A stretch of DNA of 64,000 nt from Streptomyces sp. NBC_01497 (lineage in GTDB: Bacteria > Actinomycetota > Actinomycetes > Streptomycetales > Streptomycetaceae), in NCBI RefSeq assembly GCF_036250695.1, contig NZ_CP109427.1, positions 620,001 to 684,000 of the forward strand, read 5' to 3'. This document shows positions 42,371 to 52,605 of this stretch, piece by piece. The stretch's first letter is position 1. Each line of letters opens with the position of its first letter. The position numbers and the translations under genes were made by a program. The notes under the pieces are model-generated. The model made no database searches, had not been told where the DNA came from, and saw only the letters and a program-made list of their open reading frames with translations.

Positions 42371-43627
42371 ATGCCCGATCCCGCCCCCGATCCCCGCTCC
42401 CCCGGTGACGGGCCGCTCCACCTCGCCGTGGCGTTCGACGACGCGGGCTGGCACCCGGCCGCCTGGCGCGATCCGTCCACCGGCCCCGCCGCCGCGCTGT
42501 TCACCGCCCGCCACTGGGCCGCGCTGGTCGCCGAGGCCGAGCACGGCCTGCTGGACTTCGTGACGTTCGAGGACTCCCTCGCCCCTCAGTCGGCCCGGTT
42601 CGAGGGTCCCGACGAGCGCACCGACCAGGTGCGCGGCCGGCTCGACGCGGTGCTGGTCGCCGCGCGCGTCGCCCCGCTCACCCGGCACATCGGGCTCGTC
42701 CCGACCGTCGTGGTCACCCACACCGAACCGTTCCACCTCTCCAAGGCCGTCGCCACCCTCGACCATGTCTCGCGCGGCCGTGCGGGAGTGCGGGTACGCG
42801 TGTCCGTACGGCCCGACGAGGCGGCCCACTTCGGGCGCCGGACCCTGCCGCGCCTGACCCGCGAGACCATCAACACGCCCGAGGGCCAGCGGGCGGCCTC
42901 CGAACTGTTCCAGGAGGCCGGCGACTACGTCGAAGTGGCGCGGCGCCTGTGGGACAGCTGGGATGACGACGCGGAGATCCGCGACGCGGCCACGGGACGT
43001 TTCGTCGACCGCGACCGGCTGCACTACATCGATTTCGAAGGGCCGCGCTTCAGCGTCAAGGGCCCGTCCATCACCCCGCGTCCGCCGCAGGGCCAGCCGC
43101 CGGTGACGGCGCTCGCCCACAGCACCGTGCCCTACGCGCTGGTCGGACAGGCCGCCGACGTCGGCTACGTCACCCCGCACGACACGGAAGGCGCACGTGC
43201 GATCGTCGCGGAGGTCCGCGAGGCGCAGGCCGCGGCCGGGCGCGCGGACGAACCGCTGCATGTCTTCGGCGACCTCGTGGTCTTCCTGGACGAGACGGCG
43301 GGCGCCGCCGCCGCGCGCAAGGAACGCCTCGACGAACTGGCGGGCGCGCCGTACACGAGCGACGCGGAGGTGTTCACCGGCACCCCGGAGAGCCTCGCGG
43401 ACCTGCTCCTGGACCGGCGGCGCGCCGGACTGTCCGGTTTCCGGCTGCGGCCGGGGGTGCACGGACACGACCTGGCCGCGATCACCCGCGGGCTCGTGCC
43501 CGAACTCCAGCGGCGGGGCGCGTTCCGCCGCGCGTACGAGGCCGGCACGCTGCGCGGCCTGCTCGGCCTCGCCCGGCCCGCCGGCCGGTACGCCACCGCC
43601 CGACCCGCAGAGGTGACCGCGTCATGA
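42371..43627 (+). CDS. LLM-class flavin-dependent monooxygenase 3
   Basis: 418 residues. Blocks LVPTVVVTHTEPFHLSKAVA and LDHVSRGRAGVRVRVS, and the C-terminal FTGTPESLADLLLD, are typical of the NtaA/DszA branch of the luciferase-like family. Start ATG with GGAAGGAA upstream, 129 bp after the SsuE-like gene. Its stop overlaps the next monooxygenase gene (ATGA), suggesting that the two act together. Confidence 0.83.
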   Translation: MPDPAPDPRSPGDGPLHLAVAFDDAGWHPAAWRDPSTGPAAALFTARHWAALVAEAEHGLLDFVTFEDSLAPQSARFEGPDERTDQVRGRLDAVLVAARVAPLTRHIGLVPTVVVTHTEPFHLSKAVATLDHVSRGRAGVRVRVSVRPDEAAHFGRRTLPRLTRETINTPEGQRAASELFQEAGDYVEVARRLWDSWDDDAEIRDAATGRFVDRDRLHYIDFEGPRFSVKGPSITPRPPQGQPPVTALAHSTVPYALVGQAADVGYVTPHDTEGARAIVAEVREAQAAAGRADEPLHVFGDLVVFLDETAGAAAARKERLDELAGAPYTSDAEVFTGTPESLADLLLDRRRAGLSGFRLRPGVHGHDLAAITRGLVPELQRRGAFRRAYEAGTLRGLLGLARPAGRYATARPAEVTAS

Positions 43628-45003
43628 ACCAGTCGCGTACGCCCGGCAAGCCCGTCAAGCGCGTCCATCTCGCGGCACACTTCCCCGGTGTCAACAACAC
43701 CACGGTGTGGAGCGACCCGGCGGCCGGCAGCCATATCGACTTCGCGTCGTTCGAGCACTTCGCGCGGACGGCGGAGCGCGCCAAGTTCGACTTCCTGTTC
43801 CTCGCCGAGGGTCTCCGGCTGCGCGAGCAGGGCGGGAAGATATACGACTTGGACGTCGTCGGCAGACCCGACACGTTCACCGTACTGGCGGCGCTCGCGG
43901 CGGTCACCGAACACCTCGGCCTGACCGGCACCATCAACTCGACCTTCAACGAACCGTACGAGGTGGCACGGCAGTTCGCGAGCCTGGACCACCTGACGGA
44001 CGGGCGCGCCGCCTGGAACGTCGTGACCTCGTGGGACGCCTTCACCGGAGAGAACTTCCGCCGGGGCGGTTTCCTTGCGAAGGACCGGCGCTACGCGCGC
44101 GCCAAGGAGTTCCTGGCCACGGCCAACGAACTCTTCGACTCCTGGCGGTCGGACGATCTCGTCGGCGACCCCGCGACGGGCGCGTTCCTGCGGGACGCGC
44201 GGGCGGGCGCGTTCACGCACCACGGCGAGGAGTTCGACATCGAGGGCCGCTTCAACGTGCCGCGCAGCCCCCAGGGCCGGCCGGTGATCTTCCAGGCGGG
44301 CGATTCGGAGGAGGGCAGGGAGTTCGCCGCGTCGAGCGCCGACGCCATCTTCAGCCGGCACTCCACCCTCGACGCGGGACAGGCCTTCTACGCCGATGTC
44401 AAGGGCCGCCTCGCGCGCCACGGCCGCAGCCCGGACCAGTTGCTGATCCTGCCCGCCGCGACGTTCGTGCTGGGCGACACCGACGAGGACGCCCACGAGA
44501 AAGCGCACGAGGTACGCAGGCAACAGGTCAGCGGGCAGACCGCGATCGCGTATCTGGAACACGTGTGGAACCGCGACCTGTCCGCGTACGACCCGGACGG
44601 CCCGCTGCCCGACATCGATCCGGCGCCCGGCGAGAACACCGTCGCCCGGGGCCGGGCCAGCGTCCGCATGCACCGCGACCCGGTCGCGGTCGCCAAGGAG
44701 TGGCGGGAGAAGGCCGAGGCCGAGCACCTGTCCATCCGGGAGCTGGTGATCGAGACGACCGGCCGGCAGTCCTTCATCGGCGCAGCCGCGACGGTCGCGG
44801 AGACCATCGACGCCTTCGTGCAGGCCGACGCGAGTGACGGCTTCATCCTCGCACCGCACATCACGCCCGGCGGCCTCGACGAGTTCACCGACACCGTCGT
44901 CCCGCTGCTCCAGGAGCGTGGCGTGTACCGCACGGAGTACACCGGCTCCACGCTGCGCGACCATCTGGGACTCGCGGAGCCCGAAGAGGCGCCCGCCCGC
45001 TGA
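43624..45003 (+). CDS. NtaA/SnaA/DszA-type flavin monooxygenase (LLM 4)
   Basis: 459 residues, the normal length for this group. The N-terminal VHLAAHFPGVNNTTVW, FLFLAEGLRL, the block TGTINSTFNEPYEVARQFASLDH, RAAWNVVTSWD and RPVIFQAGDSEEGREFA are diagnostic. Members oxidise nitrilotriacetate, sulfones (DszA) or sulfur amino acids (YtnJ-like) with FMNH2. In this setting a C-S bond-cleaving role is likely. It is the last gene of the rightward arm; a very strong hairpin follows 9 bp after its stop. Confidence 0.88.
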   Translation: MNQSRTPGKPVKRVHLAAHFPGVNNTTVWSDPAAGSHIDFASFEHFARTAERAKFDFLFLAEGLRLREQGGKIYDLDVVGRPDTFTVLAALAAVTEHLGLTGTINSTFNEPYEVARQFASLDHLTDGRAAWNVVTSWDAFTGENFRRGGFLAKDRRYARAKEFLATANELFDSWRSDDLVGDPATGAFLRDARAGAFTHHGEEFDIEGRFNVPRSPQGRPVIFQAGDSEEGREFAASSADAIFSRHSTLDAGQAFYADVKGRLARHGRSPDQLLILPAATFVLGDTDEDAHEKAHEVRRQQVSGQTAIAYLEHVWNRDLSAYDPDGPLPDIDPAPGENTVARGRASVRMHRDPVAVAKEWREKAEAEHLSIRELVIETTGRQSFIGAAATVAETIDAFVQADASDGFILAPHITPGGLDEFTDTVVPLLQERGVYRTEYTGSTLRDHLGLAEPEEAPAR

Positions 45004-45011
45004 ACGGGGCT

Positions 45012-45059
45012 GCCACCGGACCGGTGCGCGCCGCGTGTGGCGCGCACCGGTCCGGTGGC
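45012..45059. terminator. Strong bidirectional terminator
   Basis: Perfect 21-bp stem (45012-45032 pairs with 45039-45059) with a 6-nt loop GCGTGT. It lies between convergent genes, 9 bp after the monooxygenase stop and 89 bp from the hydrolase stop. Confidence 0.85.
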
Positions 45060-45147
45060 CGGTGCCGCGCGGCGCCGTACGGGCCCACCGGCCGGTGCCG
45101 CGGCCGTGCTCTGCCGTGCCGTGCCCGGGCGACGATCCTGCGGCACC

Positions 45148-46017
45148 TCACCCGCCGGCGTGGTCCCTCAGCCAGGCCAGCGCCTCGTCGCCGCCGTCCA
45201 GTGCGGAGATGTGGCCGTCCTCGGGCCCGACGCGCAGCCGCGCCGACGGCAGCCGGGCGGCGAGCCAGCGGGCGTGCGCCGGGGGCGCGATCCGGTCCAG
45301 GCCTCCGTGGAGCAGCAGGACCGGCGCCCGCACCTGCGCCGGGTCGAAGCCCCACGGCGCCACGTAGGCCAGGTCGTCGTCGATGTGGGGGCCGGGCCCG
45401 GACGCCGTGGCCGCGCGCACCACGCCGTCGAACCAGGACCAGGGGCCGGTCAGCGCCGCGAGGTCGGCCGGTACGAACTCCGGGTCGTAGGGCGCGCCGG
45501 ACGCGTGGAGCCGCTCCGCGGCCGCCCGGCCCGCCGCGGCGGTGCGCAGCGCCGTGACACCGGAGGCGGCCATGTCCGCGAACCAGTCGAGGCCCTCGGC
45601 GCCGTACGGTGCGAGACCGGACGCGACGACGACGGCGGGCACCCGGTCCGGGAGCAGCGCGGCGCAGGCCAGGGCATGCGGCCCGCCACCGGAGTGCCCC
45701 ATGACGGCGAACCGCCCGATGCCGAGGGCGTCGGCCGCCCGCGCCGCGTATCCGGCGGCGGAGGCCACGTCCCGGCCGGGTCGCGGCGTCGAGCCGCCGT
45801 AACCGGGGCGGTCGTAGGACACCCAGCGGATGCCGAGCCGGTCGGCGGCCGGGAACAGCGGGCGCGGGGGCGCCCCGGTGTTCGGTGTCCCGTGATGCCA
45901 CAGGACCGGCAGCCGACGGCCGGATCCGGTCCCCGCCGCCTCCACAGGCTCGTCGTCGCCTGTGTCGTAGACATGCAGAACACCGCCGTCGGGCAGCGGC
46001 AGATCCAGTTCCCTCAT
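45148..46017 (-). CDS. Alpha/beta hydrolase
   Basis: 289 residues from ATG 46017. The oxyanion-loop motif HHGTPNTG (41-48) precedes the nucleophile elbow GHSGGG with Ser109. The late LLLHGGLDRIAPP and GPEDGHISAL provide the catalytic Asp and His. This is the proline-iminopeptidase/epoxide-hydrolase-like branch; substrate unknown. The open frame continues upstream without protein-like character, so the downstream ATG is used. Confidence 0.8.
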   Translation of the reverse strand: MRELDLPLPDGGVLHVYDTGDDEPVEAAGTGSGRRLPVLWHHGTPNTGAPPRPLFPAADRLGIRWVSYDRPGYGGSTPRPGRDVASAAGYAARAADALGIGRFAVMGHSGGGPHALACAALLPDRVPAVVVASGLAPYGAEGLDWFADMAASGVTALRTAAAGRAAAERLHASGAPYDPEFVPADLAALTGPWSWFDGVVRAATASGPGPHIDDDLAYVAPWGFDPAQVRAPVLLLHGGLDRIAPPAHARWLAARLPSARLRVGPEDGHISALDGGDEALAWLRDHAGG

Positions 46018-46314
46018 ACGGCTGAAAGTACCGGGTGCCTCTGACAACGGGCCGTCGCCGCCGGCGGCAGGTGGCCGGTCGGCGGCTGCCGGCAGCGGGG
46101 TCGACGGGCGGGGCCGGCCATCGGAGGACGGCTGCTGCGAGCGGGTCTGGGACGGCCCGCCCGCCACCGGCGCCGGGTCGCCGTCCGGCGCCGCACGGAC
46201 CCTGGTCGTCGCCGTACACTCGGCCGTCCGTCCCCCTGGCCGACGCGGCCGACCCCGCGCGCAGGCGGGCGCGGCGGACACGACCACGCGGGACACTCAG
46301 GGTGGGAGGGCGCG

Positions 46315-47409
46315 ATGGGAGCCGAGGCGCGGGAGACCGAGGCACCGGAGTACGGGGACGCCGCGGCGGCACCGACGCGGTGGGACCGGCAGCGCACGGA
46401 CGCCGTGGACACGGCCGCGCTGCCCGGGCTCGCCCGTCTGTCGACGTTCGTGCGGAGCGTACGGACGCCCGAGTTCCAGGGCGTCACCTTCCACGAGGTC
46501 CTGGCCAGGAGCGCGCTGAACCGGGTGCCGGACGACGCGCGGATGCTGCCCGGCGAATGGACCGTCAATCCGTACCGGGGCTGTTCGCACGCCTGCCGGT
46601 ACTGTTTCGCGCGCCCCACGCACACCAGACTCGAACTGAACATGGCCGAGGACTTCGACCGCGAGATCATCGTGAAGGTGAATGTCGCGGAGGTGCTCAG
46701 GGACGAACTGGCGCGGAAGCGGAAACTGCCGCCCCGGGTCGCGTTCGGCACGAACACCGACGTGTACCAGCGCGCGGAGGGCCGCTACCGGTTGATGCCC
46801 GGCATCATCGAGGCGCTCACGGCGGCCCGGGTGCCGTTCTCCATCCTGACCAAGGGCACGATGATCCGTCAGGACCTGGAACTGCTGACGCGGGCGAACG
46901 CGGTCACCACCGTGCGTCTCGGTGTGTCGGTCTCCCTGCCCGACACACCGCTCCAGCAGTCTGTCGAGCCGGGCACGGCCACCACACGGGCCCGCCTCGA
47001 CACTGTGCGCGCGATCCGTGAGGCCGGGCTGGAGTGCACGGTCTTCCTCGCCCCGATCCTGCCGCGCCTGAGCGACAGCCCCGGCCAACTCGACCGCATC
47101 GTGCGCGAGATGGCGGCGGCGGGCGCGACGGACGTGCACTACACGCCGCTCTATCTGGCCTCGGGCGTGAAGAACGTGTTCTTCGACTGGCTGCGCGCCA
47201 ACCACCCCCATCTCGTGGAGGAGTACGCGGCCCTGTACGCGAAGGGGTCGCAGACACCCCCGAGTTACCAGGACGAGCTGCGGGCACGGCTGTTCCCGAT
47301 CCTCACCCGGCACGGACTGCCCCTGCCGACCGAGGGGACCGCGGACAAGTTCGCCCTGCACGGGCGCCGCGACAAGCCGGAACCACCGCTCCAGGCAACC
47401 CTGTTCTGA
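46315..47409 (+). CDS. Rv2578c-family radical SAM protein
   Basis: 364 residues; ATG with GGTGGGAGGG upstream. The cluster motif GCSHACRYCFAR has Cys90, Cys94 and Cys97 binding the 4Fe-4S cluster that cleaves S-adenosylmethionine. LPPRVAFGTNTDVYQRAEG and PFSILTKGTMIRQD match the actinobacterial Rv2578c family, related to the spore photoproduct lyase-like radical SAM group. The biological reaction of this family is unknown. Confidence 0.88.
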   Translation: MGAEARETEAPEYGDAAAAPTRWDRQRTDAVDTAALPGLARLSTFVRSVRTPEFQGVTFHEVLARSALNRVPDDARMLPGEWTVNPYRGCSHACRYCFARPTHTRLELNMAEDFDREIIVKVNVAEVLRDELARKRKLPPRVAFGTNTDVYQRAEGRYRLMPGIIEALTAARVPFSILTKGTMIRQDLELLTRANAVTTVRLGVSVSLPDTPLQQSVEPGTATTRARLDTVRAIREAGLECTVFLAPILPRLSDSPGQLDRIVREMAAAGATDVHYTPLYLASGVKNVFFDWLRANHPHLVEEYAALYAKGSQTPPSYQDELRARLFPILTRHGLPLPTEGTADKFALHGRRDKPEPPLQATLF

Positions 47410-47492
47410 CCTGGCCGCCATCGGCCGGGGCCCGCCCGCGCCGAGACGGCCGCCGCACGGGTGCCGGCGGCGACCGAAGGACACCGGCCCGG

Positions 47493-48275
47493 CTACCGCT
47501 CGCGCGGCGGACGCCCCATGCCCGCGGGGCCCCCGAACGCCTGGGCGAGCGTCAGCCACTCCGCCGCGCCGGGGCCCGTCGTACGCAGTCCGGTGTCATC
47601 CGGGTGGCGCCGCTGGGTCACGACGAGGCAGAAGTCGAGCGCGGTGCCCTCCACGCGGTCGAGCGCGTCCTCGGGACCCCAGCTCCACTCGTCACCGTCG
47701 GGCGCGGTGAGCCGCACACGCACCGGCGCCTCCGGGTCCTGCTTGCCGTGCACCAGGTAGCTGTAGGGCCGGGTGGCCACACCGATGTGCGCGACATGCC
47801 GCAGCCGTGCCGTCGGCGTCCTGGTCACACCGAGCGCGTCGGCGATGTCCTGGCCGTGGGCCCAGGTCTCCATGATCCGGGCGGTGAGCGCCGACGCCGC
47901 GCTCAGCGACGGGCCGAACCAGGGGACCCGTCGCTTCGGATCGAGCCCGAGGTAGACGGAGAGCAGCCGGGCCCTGGTCTCCGCGAACCAGGCGAGCGCC
48001 TGCGCCCCGCCCAGGTCGCGGTGACGGGCGGCGTGGACGTCCGGATCGACGAACCCGATACGACGCTTCTCCGCGGTGAAATCGTCCGGTTCGAGGACGG
48101 CCCGCACGGCTTCCCTGTCGTAGTGCGCGAGATGGGTGACCTGATCGAGGATCGTCCAGCCGGGCGACGGTGTGGGCCGCTGCCAGTCCTCCTCGCCGAG
48201 CGGGACGAGCAGGGCCCGCAGGTCCTCCGTCTCGGCCGTGAGATCGGTGGCGAGCACTGACATCGATACGGCCAT
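47493..48275 (-). CDS. TIGR03084-family metal-binding protein (maleylpyruvate isomerase-like)
   Basis: 260 residues. The N-terminal DinB-like four-helix part shows GWTILDQVTHLAHYDREAV, with His in a position to bind zinc. Further family blocks are RIMETWAHGQDIADALG and the C-terminal RTTGPGAAEWLTLAQAFGG. The family belongs to the mycothiol-dependent enzyme superfamily; the reaction is not known. ATG 48275 has GGAGGAGG about 10 nt upstream; a second ATG at 48263 is possible. Confidence 0.85.
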   Translation of the reverse strand: MAVSMSVLATDLTAETEDLRALLVPLGEEDWQRPTPSPGWTILDQVTHLAHYDREAVRAVLEPDDFTAEKRRIGFVDPDVHAARHRDLGGAQALAWFAETRARLLSVYLGLDPKRRVPWFGPSLSAASALTARIMETWAHGQDIADALGVTRTPTARLRHVAHIGVATRPYSYLVHGKQDPEAPVRVRLTAPDGDEWSWGPEDALDRVEGTALDFCLVVTQRRHPDDTGLRTTGPGAAEWLTLAQAFGGPAGMGRPPRER

Positions 48276-48609
48276 GCGGTGCGGCCCTCCTCCCGCCGCC
48301 GTGGGTGCGGCGGCACACGTACGTCGGTCCGGAGCCGGCACCACACCTGTCGTGCGCGGGGCCGGGTCGCTGTCGACACTCTCCGGTGACACGGGGACGG
48401 GGTCAAGACTACCGTCAGTCACCGGCGTGGACCCGGCCATCCGTGGGGGAGGGCTGCAGCGGTCCCCGGCGTGGCGCGGACCGGGATCGATCGCAGGCGC
48501 TGCCTCGCGGCACGAGGCCGCACGGGCCACGAGGCGCGGGCCACGGGCCGGGCCGTGGGCAACGGGAGTACGCGACACTGCCGCCTCCGCGTGTCGTGGC
48601 CGAGCGAGG
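48276..48609. other. Gap between Ku and TIGR03084 genes
   Basis: 334 bp. A hairpin CCACGG/CCGTGG (48541-48558) lies about 50 bp past the Ku stop and may end its transcript. The promoter of the TIGR03084 gene must lie to its left; none is obvious. Confidence 0.4.
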
Positions 48610-49866
<1,257 letters not shown>

Positions 49867-50078
49867 GCGGATACCTCCAGCTCACCCCCCTGACGCGGTC
49901 AGCGTAGAGCGGCCCCGGGCGTTCGGCACCTCGAACAGCTCCGCCGCTCCCGCGCTCGTCCCGCCGGACCGTCGGCCGCCCGGGGCGTCCCGCCCGGCAG
50001 TCCGCGGTCGACAGGCGATGCCGACCCGTCGCCTTGCCCCACGCGCCCCACTCGCCCCACCCGCTCCGTCCCTCTTTC

Positions 50079-51575
50079 TCAGGCGACGGGCGGGGTGAGG
50101 GCCGCGTCCTGTGTGCCGCCTTCCGGTTCCGAGGTACCGGGGGCCGCGTCCACGGCCGCCGCGTCCGCACCCCCCGGTGCGGCCGGAGCGGGGGCCGTAC
50201 GGGCGAGCCGCAGGCCCAGCGCGGCCGTGGCGAGCCCGAGTACGGCGGCCAGTGCCCAGGAGAGCCGGAAGTCGTCCACGGATCCCGCGCCCACCCGCGA
50301 GCCGACAAGAGTGACGAGTACGGCCACACCGACCGTGGAGGCCATCTGACGCAGGGAGTTGACGAGGGCGGAACCGGTGGCGGCGCGGGCGCCGGGCAGC
50401 GACTGGACCCCGGCCGCCACAAGCGTGCCGAGCGCGAACCCCACGCCCGCACCGGTCATGACGAGGCTGGGCAGCAGATCGCGTACGTAGTCGGGGTCCG
50501 TGGAGACCGACACCGTGCGCCACACCATCCCGCCGGCGAACAGCACACCGCCCACGGCGACCAGCGGTCCGTGCCCGAAGCGGTGCGCGGCGCGCGCCGT
50601 CAGCACGGTCACCACCGGCACCAGAACGGGTCCCGGCACGAGTGCGACACCGGTCCGCAGTGCGCTCCAGTGCCACACGTCCTGGCACCACAGCACGTTG
50701 GAAAGAAGCATGATCGCGAAGGCGATGCCGAAGACGAAGGTGCCGAGGCCCGCCGAGCCGAACCGGGGCAGCCGCAGGAGCGACAGCTCCAGCAGCGGCG
50801 AGCGGTGGCGCGAGGACCTCCACCAGAACCAGGCACCCGCGACGAGGGCGACGGCGATCAACCCGTACACCCGCGCGGACGTCCAGCCCCAGGAAGGTGC
50901 CTCCACCAGGGCGCCGGACAGCGCGGCCACGGCAGCGGTGATCAGCACGGCGCCCCACAGGTCCGGCAGCGGACCGCTCTCCCGCGCGGTGGGCCGGGGC
51001 AGCGAGGCGAGCCCCGCGAACAGCGCGGCGGCACCGATCGGCACGTTCACGATGAAGACCCAGCGCCAGTCGGCCTCCACGAGGAGTCCGCCGAGGACCG
51101 GTCCCGCGGCGGCCGCGAGGCCGCCGACGGCCGCCCAGCTCCGGGTGGCCCGCGTACGGCGCTCGACAGGCACGGTCGCCAGCAGCAGTGCGAGGGAGGT
51201 GGGCAACTGCGCCGCGGCGCCCACCGCCTGGATCACCCGCGCGACGACCAGCACCCCGAGGGTCGGTGCGAGCGCACAGCCGACCGACGCGAGGGTGAAG
51301 ACCACGACACCGGCCAGGAACACGGCGCGCTGGCCCATCCGGTCACCCAGTCGTCCCGCCACGACCAGCAGCGCGGCCAGGGTGATCGCGTAGGCATTGA
51401 GGACCCATGACAGGTCTCCGAGCGACGCCGGGCGCCCGCCCTCGCCGAAGCTCGCACCCATCGCCGGCAGCGCCACGTTGACGATCCAGAGATCCAGGTT
51501 GGTCATGAAGACGGCGAGGACGATGACAACGGAAGCCGTCCTCTCGCGCTTTGAAAATCCAAGCCTTGAGGTCAT
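50079..51575 (-). CDS. MFS drug exporter (DHA2, 14-helix type)
   Basis: 498 residues with 14 predicted helices. The first helix is VVIVLAVFMTNLDLWIVNVALP. Motif A is GRLGDRMGQRAVFL, and motif C is AVGGLAAAAGPVLGGLL, marking a drug:proton antiporter of the EmrB/QacA group. It is divergent from the HxlR regulator. The start ATG lies inside the first of two repeated sites, suggesting that the regulator represses it directly. No ribosome site precedes the ATG. Confidence 0.87.
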   Translation of the reverse strand: MTSRLGFSKRERTASVVIVLAVFMTNLDLWIVNVALPAMGASFGEGGRPASLGDLSWVLNAYAITLAALLVVAGRLGDRMGQRAVFLAGVVVFTLASVGCALAPTLGVLVVARVIQAVGAAAQLPTSLALLLATVPVERRTRATRSWAAVGGLAAAAGPVLGGLLVEADWRWVFIVNVPIGAAALFAGLASLPRPTARESGPLPDLWGAVLITAAVAALSGALVEAPSWGWTSARVYGLIAVALVAGAWFWWRSSRHRSPLLELSLLRLPRFGSAGLGTFVFGIAFAIMLLSNVLWCQDVWHWSALRTGVALVPGPVLVPVVTVLTARAAHRFGHGPLVAVGGVLFAGGMVWRTVSVSTDPDYVRDLLPSLVMTGAGVGFALGTLVAAGVQSLPGARAATGSALVNSLRQMASTVGVAVLVTLVGSRVGAGSVDDFRLSWALAAVLGLATAALGLRLARTAPAPAAPGGADAAAVDAAPGTSEPEGGTQDAALTPPVA

Positions 51576-51620
51576 GGGAGTACCGAAGCATGTCGTACTT
51601 TGAAAATCAAACCCTTGATG
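51549..51620. promoter_or_regulatory. Repeated operator sites between MFS and HxlR genes
   Basis: Two 23-bp direct repeats (51549-51571 and 51598-51620) share CTTTGAAAATC and CCTTGA. The second contains the inverted repeat TTTGA-AAA-TCAAA. They are 49 bp apart, and the first overlaps the MFS start codon. Probable HxlR binding sites. Confidence 0.65.
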
Positions 51621-51635
51621 TGCGAGGCTGGGGCC

Positions 51636-52115
51636 ATGACCGAGAGGATCGACGCCACGACGCTGCCGGGCCGGCCCTGCCCGCTGGCCTCCGCACTGCA
51701 GTTGGTGGGCGACCGGTGGGCACTGCTCGCCGTACGCGAAGTAGCCCTGGGCAACCACCAGTTCGGAGTCATCGCCCGGAACACGGGCGCGCCCACGGAT
51801 CGGCTGGCGGCCCGCCTGAAGGACCTCGTCGTGGCCGGGGTGCTGGAGCGGCGGCCCAACCCGGACAACCCCCGCTACCAGGGCTACCACCTGACCGAGG
51901 CCGGCCGGGACCTGACCGGCGCCATGCGCGAGCTGATGGCCTGGGGCAACAAATGGGCGGTCAGCACTCCCCCGGTCCGCCTGTGGCACGGCGACCACGA
52001 GCTGCGTCCGCGCACCGTCTGCGCGACCTGCGGCGAGGAGGCACACCGCACGGACGTCCACCGGGAGAGCCTGGTCCCGGGCTGGGACGAGACGGGGCCC
52101 GTCGAGGAAGGCTGA
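51636..52115 (+). CDS. HxlR-family transcriptional regulator
   Basis: 159 residues. PCPLASALQLVGDRWALLAVREVALG is the family's start, though the usual conserved cysteine here follows GRP. The winged helix continues IARNTGAPTDRLAARLKDLVVAGVLERR and YHLTEAGRDL. The C-terminal region holds CATCGEE, a two-cysteine knuckle common in this subgroup. HxlR proteins sense electrophiles or small molecules and often control a neighbouring exporter or reductase. ATG has GAGG upstream. Confidence 0.88.
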   Translation: MTERIDATTLPGRPCPLASALQLVGDRWALLAVREVALGNHQFGVIARNTGAPTDRLAARLKDLVVAGVLERRPNPDNPRYQGYHLTEAGRDLTGAMRELMAWGNKWAVSTPPVRLWHGDHELRPRTVCATCGEEAHRTDVHRESLVPGWDETGPVEEG

Positions 52116-52605
52116 CCGCGCGAGACGGAGGAGGCCCCTCCGGCGCGCCGACCGGGCGAGGCGAGGGCGACCGACCGGTCGGACCGGGCGAGGCGAGGGC
52201 GACCGCCCGGCCGGCTGTACGTGCGGCACAGGGACGACCAGCCAGCCCGGTCGGACCGGGCGACGCGAAGGCGGCGTCCGGCGCACCGCCCGTGCGGCAA
52301 GACGACACCCGCCCAGCCCGGACGGACCGGGCGAGGCGAAGGCGACCGACCGGACGGCCATACGTACGGCACGAAGACGACCGCCCCGCCCGCCGACCGG
52401 CCCCACCGCTTCGAACCCTTCCGGAACCCCCGCGGGGCGGGCCACGACACGCAGGCGATCACCGGCGGGTGGTGATCGCCCGGCCCGAGGCCGCTTGCCG
52501 GAACTCCTACAACGGCCCGTACTCCCGGACGGGCCGCGACCTCCGCGACCACGGCTGCCGGCGGGGACCCGCCGCGGCGGCCTCCCCCTTGCCTCGCCGC
52601 GGGCC
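52116..52605. other. Repeat-rich intergenic region
   Basis: 490 bp with the 72-bp repeats (52150-52400) and no convincing gene. Open frames on both strands come from the repeats. Confidence 0.6.
52150..52400. repeat. Degenerate ~72-bp tandem repeats
   Basis: A 24-bp core containing GACCGGGCGAGGCGARGGCG recurs at 52150, 52182, 52254 and 52325. The last three copies start 71-72 bp apart and share further segments such as ACGTGCGGCA and CAGCCCGG, so they form a degenerate 72-bp tandem array. Confidence 0.75.

Noticed and set aside
46018..46296. N-terminal extension of the alpha/beta hydrolase frame.
   Set aside because: Arg/Pro-rich translation with no family similarity; the fold starts at ATG 46017.
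50079..52445. A 788-codon minus-strand frame extending the MFS gene upstream.
   Set aside because: The extension crosses the HxlR gene and the 72-bp repeats and has no protein-like character; the MFS fold starts at ATG 51575.
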